From positions 1-44,223 of the forward strand of contig CAJMPU010000019.1 of assembly GCA_905215505.1 (NCBI GenBank): a stretch of DNA of 44,223 nucleotides. Direction: 5' to 3'. How positions within the stretch are numbered: position 1 is the stretch's first letter; every line of letters starts with the position of its first letter. The translations under genes and the position numbers were made by a program. The stretch comes from an uncultured bacterium. GTDB lineage: Bacteria; Actinomycetota; Coriobacteriia; Coriobacteriales; Coriobacteriaceae. This document shows positions 40,892-44,223 of this stretch, one piece after another. The notes beneath the pieces were generated by a model. That model was not told where the DNA came from. It was given only the letters and a program-made list of their open reading frames with translations, and did not search any database.

Positions 40892-43800
40892 CCACCGTAA
40901 CTGTTGGAGACGTCCCGTTCGTGGCTGCGACCTCCAGTTCTCCTCTTCGCTGGATTTCGCTTAAAAGCTCGGCTGCAACTTCGCTGCTTTTGAAACGGAT
41001 GCTGCAGTCCTCTTTCTTAGGAAAGGCCAGTAACGGGATAGTTCCGTACCAGACGGTTTCCTCGTCAATTACTGACGCGCGCAGGCGCCCTTCGGCTTTG
41101 ATGGAATAGTCGACGTTCATCTCGGTAAAAATCGCTTTCACGTCATTGTGCGGAGTCGAGGCAATTGAAATCTCAAGGGCAATCCCACGGGCGGCGGCGC
41201 CTGTGAGTACGGCAGCGAGCTTTGCGAGGCATGCAGCGGATGCGTAGGGCGCGGCAATAAAAATGCTTTTCGTTGCGCGCTCGATGTCATCCGCTAAGGC
41301 CTCCACGGCCCTTGCCGGCCTAACGAGGATGTTTTGATCGGCCCGTTTGTTGTCATTTGCTGCAAAGACTTCATACCCCAGCTTGGCGTAGGTCTTGAGT
41401 CTCTTCTGGTACATGTGCGCGAGCATGGGTATCGACAAATCAACATAGTCGAATATCTCAACCCGCTGCTTGCCCTCGTGACTTCTATGTAGCCTGCCTG
41501 CCTGCTGCGTTATGCTGCCGTCCCAAGATATCGGTGTGGCAATGAGCAGAGTGTCAAGGTAAGACAGGTCGAAACCCTCGCCCAGAAGGCCTTCGGTTGC
41601 GATGATAATTCGATGCTCATGCTCGAAGCCGGGAAGGCTGTTCAGTATTGCCTTTCTTTCTTTGGCGTCGATTTCTCCGGTTAAGAGTATAGGTTCGTGT
41701 CCGCGGCTTTGAAGCAGCCTACATAGCTCTTCGGCATGTTTTTTCCTTTTGGATAGCACAAGCGGATGTCGACCGTTTGACGCGGTCTCGAGGGCATCGT
41801 CGACAATTGCTTCGTTTCTCGCTGTGTGCGCACACAGGAGATCGAGAACTTGATTAAAGGACGCCCCTGGTTCGTAGGCGGGTAGTCGAACTCCGGTAAA
41901 ACGCGGCCTAACAACGCGCTGAATTCCCTGTTGGATTGCTTGCGTTTTTGGATCAATGACATGGCGAAGCGGGCCGCAGAGCATTGAGAGTGCTCGCGTG
42001 AGTCCGTCCGAGCGTTCGGGCGTCGCGGAAAGGCCGTATACATATTTGGCTGGAGCGGATTTGAGGACGAGCTCAAGCTGTGGTGCGGCTGCATGGTGAC
42101 ATTCATCACAGATGATGAGGCCGTAATCACGAACGAACTCCTTGGCTATTGGTTCTCCGGTCTGGGGGTCCTTGCTGGACAGAGACTGGAATGAAGCAAT
42201 GTCGATGAGATGGCTTATGGTGGTTTTGCCTCCTCCGATTTGGCCAATGAGCGGAGGCTGCCTTTTACTGATTCGTCCTTTTGGGGTTCGAACTGGCTTT
42301 CTGTTATCCGTAATGTCGATAAACCGTTCGAGCTGGGATTTCCATTGGGCAATGAGCGCAGTCTTGGGAACGATGACAAGCGTTGGAAGACCGATGGCAG
42401 CAATAAGATAGGCCCCAATGACGGTTTTCCCGAAACCCGTCGGCGCGGACATGATCCCGTCTTCATAGTTGAGCATCTGTTCGGCGGCAATTTGCTGTTC
42501 AGGGCGAAGAGCCCCTTTAAATGTCATCACAATTGGATTGCCCGACATGCGCTTGTCTGAATAGTGAGCAGAAGCGCCGACTTCTTGAAGCAGCCGCTCG
42601 AGTTGAGCTTTACAGCCTCTGGGAATCGCAACGCAGCCATCTCTAAGTTCACTGAGGTCTATGTACCGCGGTTTGCCAAATACTGATTGGTGCATTGATT
42701 GGGCACGGAAGAATTCCGGGTTGGCAAATGTTGCAAGCCTGCGAACCTCCATCTGGGCGGCCGGGCTCAGAGATCTTTCGGTTATGTAGAGCATATCGGC
42801 TTGCGTGACGGGTAGCGATGACGGGAAGTCCTGCAGCGTGAGCGGAAGCCGCTTTCGCGGCCTCTGAGAATGTGGCGCGGCGGTGTTTCCCGCCACTGCA
42901 GCTGATATTCCATGCGGTTTATTGTCGATGCTTTCGATTAGATTTTGCACCGTTGCATGTGGAACCAGCTGAATTTGTGAAAGGTAAAGCCATTGATCGG
43001 GAAAGGGCTCAAATTGCTCGTCAACAAATACACTGTTCCCTTTTCGCTGCGCTTTTCCTTGAAAAGGCAGTGCTATGAGATTTCCGAAGCCGCCCTCAGG
43101 AATGGTGGACTGCGCGGGCAGCATCCGGTCAAAAGCTTCAAAGGTGATTGTCTTGTTGAGCGCCGCCGCTTCGGTGATAAGGCTGCTTCCAAATTCTCGT
43201 GCGATCTTTGCGCTGGTGAGCTCTAGGAAGAAAAACCAGACATGTGCGCCGTTACCTGATCTCGATCGCTCGACTGCAGCATCGATCCCATGGTTTTTTG
43301 CGACAAGCCGAATGGCGTTTGTCGCTTCTTTCCAATCGGCTCCGTCAAAGTCGATGACCAGGACTTTTGTGTTACTGTCACTATCGAGAACGTATTGACC
43401 TATGACGTCTCGGAGCCTGTCGTCGTTGCCTTTGAAATGGGCGATGATCGCGGCATCGCTCAGCTTGGGGAAGATGCGGTTGCCGCATTCCGCGCATTTG
43501 GTTTTCTGACGATTTACTTTGGGGCAAATGCTTGCCTTCCATTCATTTGCGCAGGCGGGTGTATAGCCGATGCCCCCGTCTTTTCTGCGGTACCCATGAG
43601 CGTAAACATCTTTGCGGCCAGTAAAGAGATTGCGAAAGAGTTCCAGTTTGTCGCGCGCTGGGCTCGCACTGGTGACGATTCCTTCGACCTGTGCCCGTCT
43701 ATCGAAAGATTCGCCAGCTTTCTCCCATTCTTCCAGTGTTGCGTAACGGATGTCTGGACCGTTGCCGCAGATGACGATTTGGCTGTGCGGCTCCGATACA

Positions 43801-43898
43801 TGGGCGACGGTTTTCTTGAATTGGAATAGCGTACCCCCGATGAGGGCGTATTGATGCGTGACGGTGCTCATGTAAATGCCGTTCTTGTCGGAGTTCAT
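40887..43898 (-). CDS. TOTE conflict system protein: AEP primase, SF2 helicase and PLD-like domain
   Basis: A 1003-residue multi-domain protein of the TOTE conflict (defence) systems. An N-terminal region has a Cys cluster (C125, C135, C138). The archaeo-eukaryotic primase domain follows, with LVIDFDGADW (D183, D185) and RSRSGNGAHVWFFF (211-224). A linker leads to an SF2 helicase: SAPTGFGKT (484-492), DECHH (598-602), SATPE (624-628), and QQAGRLHRSHEGK (798-810). The end (about 872-985) is phospholipase-D like, but its HxKxxxxD motif reads RLRASVID (938-945), lacking the His and Lys. The family is thought to sense foreign or mobile DNA and act on it; that is known only in outline. ATG 43898 lacks an SD; 43871 is an alternative. 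Confidence 0.88.
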   Translation of the reverse strand: MNSDKNGIYMSTVTHQYALIGGTLFQFKKTVAHVSEPHSQIVICGNGPDIRYATLEEWEKAGESFDRRAQVEGIVTSASPARDKLELFRNLFTGRKDVYAHGYRRKDGGIGYTPACANEWKASICPKVNRQKTKCAECGNRIFPKLSDAAIIAHFKGNDDRLRDVIGQYVLDSDSNTKVLVIDFDGADWKEATNAIRLVAKNHGIDAAVERSRSGNGAHVWFFFLELTSAKIAREFGSSLITEAAALNKTITFEAFDRMLPAQSTIPEGGFGNLIALPFQGKAQRKGNSVFVDEQFEPFPDQWLYLSQIQLVPHATVQNLIESIDNKPHGISAAVAGNTAAPHSQRPRKRLPLTLQDFPSSLPVTQADMLYITERSLSPAAQMEVRRLATFANPEFFRAQSMHQSVFGKPRYIDLSELRDGCVAIPRGCKAQLERLLQEVGASAHYSDKRMSGNPIVMTFKGALRPEQQIAAEQMLNYEDGIMSAPTGFGKTVIGAYLIAAIGLPTLVIVPKTALIAQWKSQLERFIDITDNRKPVRTPKGRISKRQPPLIGQIGGGKTTISHLIDIASFQSLSSKDPQTGEPIAKEFVRDYGLIICDECHHAAAPQLELVLKSAPAKYVYGLSATPERSDGLTRALSMLCGPLRHVIDPKTQAIQQGIQRVVRPRFTGVRLPAYEPGASFNQVLDLLCAHTARNEAIVDDALETASNGRHPLVLSKRKKHAEELCRLLQSRGHEPILLTGEIDAKERKAILNSLPGFEHEHRIIIATEGLLGEGFDLSYLDTLLIATPISWDGSITQQAGRLHRSHEGKQRVEIFDYVDLSIPMLAHMYQKRLKTYAKLGYEVFAANDNKRADQNILVRPARAVEALADDIERATKSIFIAAPYASAACLAKLAAVLTGAAARGIALEISIASTPHNDVKAIFTEMNVDYSIKAEGRLRASVIDEETVWYGTIPLLAFPKKEDCSIRFKSSEVAAELLSEIQRRGELEVAATNGTSPTVTVE

Positions 43899-44223
43899 TG
43901 AAATGAGGGTACGTTATTTTGATTTTTAAGGGACTCGACTCTGATTTTGGTTCGGTGATAGCGGAGTACAGCTCCGTGAGTGGTGTTTGGCTGATGTCAA
44001 AATGTGCGGTAGCTGTTGCTGAATGGGTTTTGGCGGCCATGAGGTGGGCTGGAGGCGCAGGAAACTATCCTCGAATAGACCCTGTGGGCAAAAAATGGCA
44101 AATATGAGTACTGTGGTTTGAGCAGTAACATATCATCTGGAAAGTATTTAAGACCAATCGATTCGGATTGGGTGGCGCGCGCAGACGTGGTGTAAGAGCG
44201 TCCCGAGGTCCGTCGCTGCAAGT
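43899..44223. other. upstream region of the TOTE gene to the window end
   Basis: 325 nt with no convincing gene. It is less GC-rich than the chromosome nearby and contains a single inverted-repeat arm (44079-44114). Confidence 0.5.
44079..44114. repeat. solo arm of the AT-rich inverted-repeat element
   Basis: 36 nt matching the left arm at 13621-13656 with two substitutions. It has the same orientation as the left arm. If it is a full element of about 240 bp, its other arm lies outside the window. Confidence 0.7.

Noticed and set aside
43997..44221. 74-codon minus-strand ORF at the window end
   Set aside because: It reads through the repeat arm and has no family features or SD.
1..44223. 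tRNA or rRNA genes
   Set aside because: I saw no CCA-ended cloverleaf or rRNA-conserved segments by eye; a covariance search would be decisive.

Overview
The window looks like chromosome of a Coriobacteriia gut actinobacterium, most probably Collinsella or a close relative. The grounds are high GC with GC-rich third positions, strong AGGAGG-type ribosome binding sites, many GTG/TTG starts, the mix of actinobacterial and Firmicutes-like enzymes (class III fructose-bisphosphatase, DegV, a FolD/FchA pair), and short palindromic intergenic repeats. This placement is inference; no rRNA or tRNA gene is visible to anchor it.

Layout. 0-7.4 kb: a membrane protein with a heptad tail, a CDF cation exporter, a zinc-ribbon protein, a small protein coupled to a SHOCT micro-ORF, a probable structured RNA, a broken small-gene pair, an ADP-ribosylglycohydrolase, an orphan YhcG/DUF1016 nuclease and a PH-like protein. 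7.5-11.8 kb: a Tat-exported, apparently sortase-anchored PI-PLC-like protein and two duplicated lipoproteins. 12.1-17.8 kb: cyclodeaminase/cyclohydrolase plus FolD, a C69 dipeptidase, a phasin-like protein and a UbiB/ABC1 kinase. 17.9-22.5 kb: a cobalamin riboswitch followed by two surface proteins with DUF4430 (transcobalamin-like) domains. 22.6-33.1 kb: two GtrA proteins, Fbp, DegV, a TIM-barrel protein, a small membrane protein, an RNA m5C methyltransferase, a divergent MetRS-like protein, a DUF3267 protein and QueH. 33.2-40.1 kb: QueA, a coiled-coil membrane protein, an SDR, Tgt and a LOG protein. 40.1-44.2 kb: a RelB/YafQ toxin-antitoxin pair convergent with a 1003-residue TOTE conflict-system protein.

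Linked functions. Queuosine synthesis is represented by tgt, queA and queH. One-carbon metabolism has an FchA-like protein 2 nt upstream of a FolD that lacks the residues needed for cyclohydrolase activity, so the two enzymes probably split the work. The riboswitch ties the two DUF4430 proteins to vitamin B12 status, which suggests extracellular corrinoid capture. Intergenic DNA holds complex palindromic elements. The most striking is a multi-stem repeat after queA and again after the SDR gene, with one long stem kept by pairing but not by sequence. An AT-rich inverted-repeat element follows folD, and one of its arms recurs near the TOTE gene.
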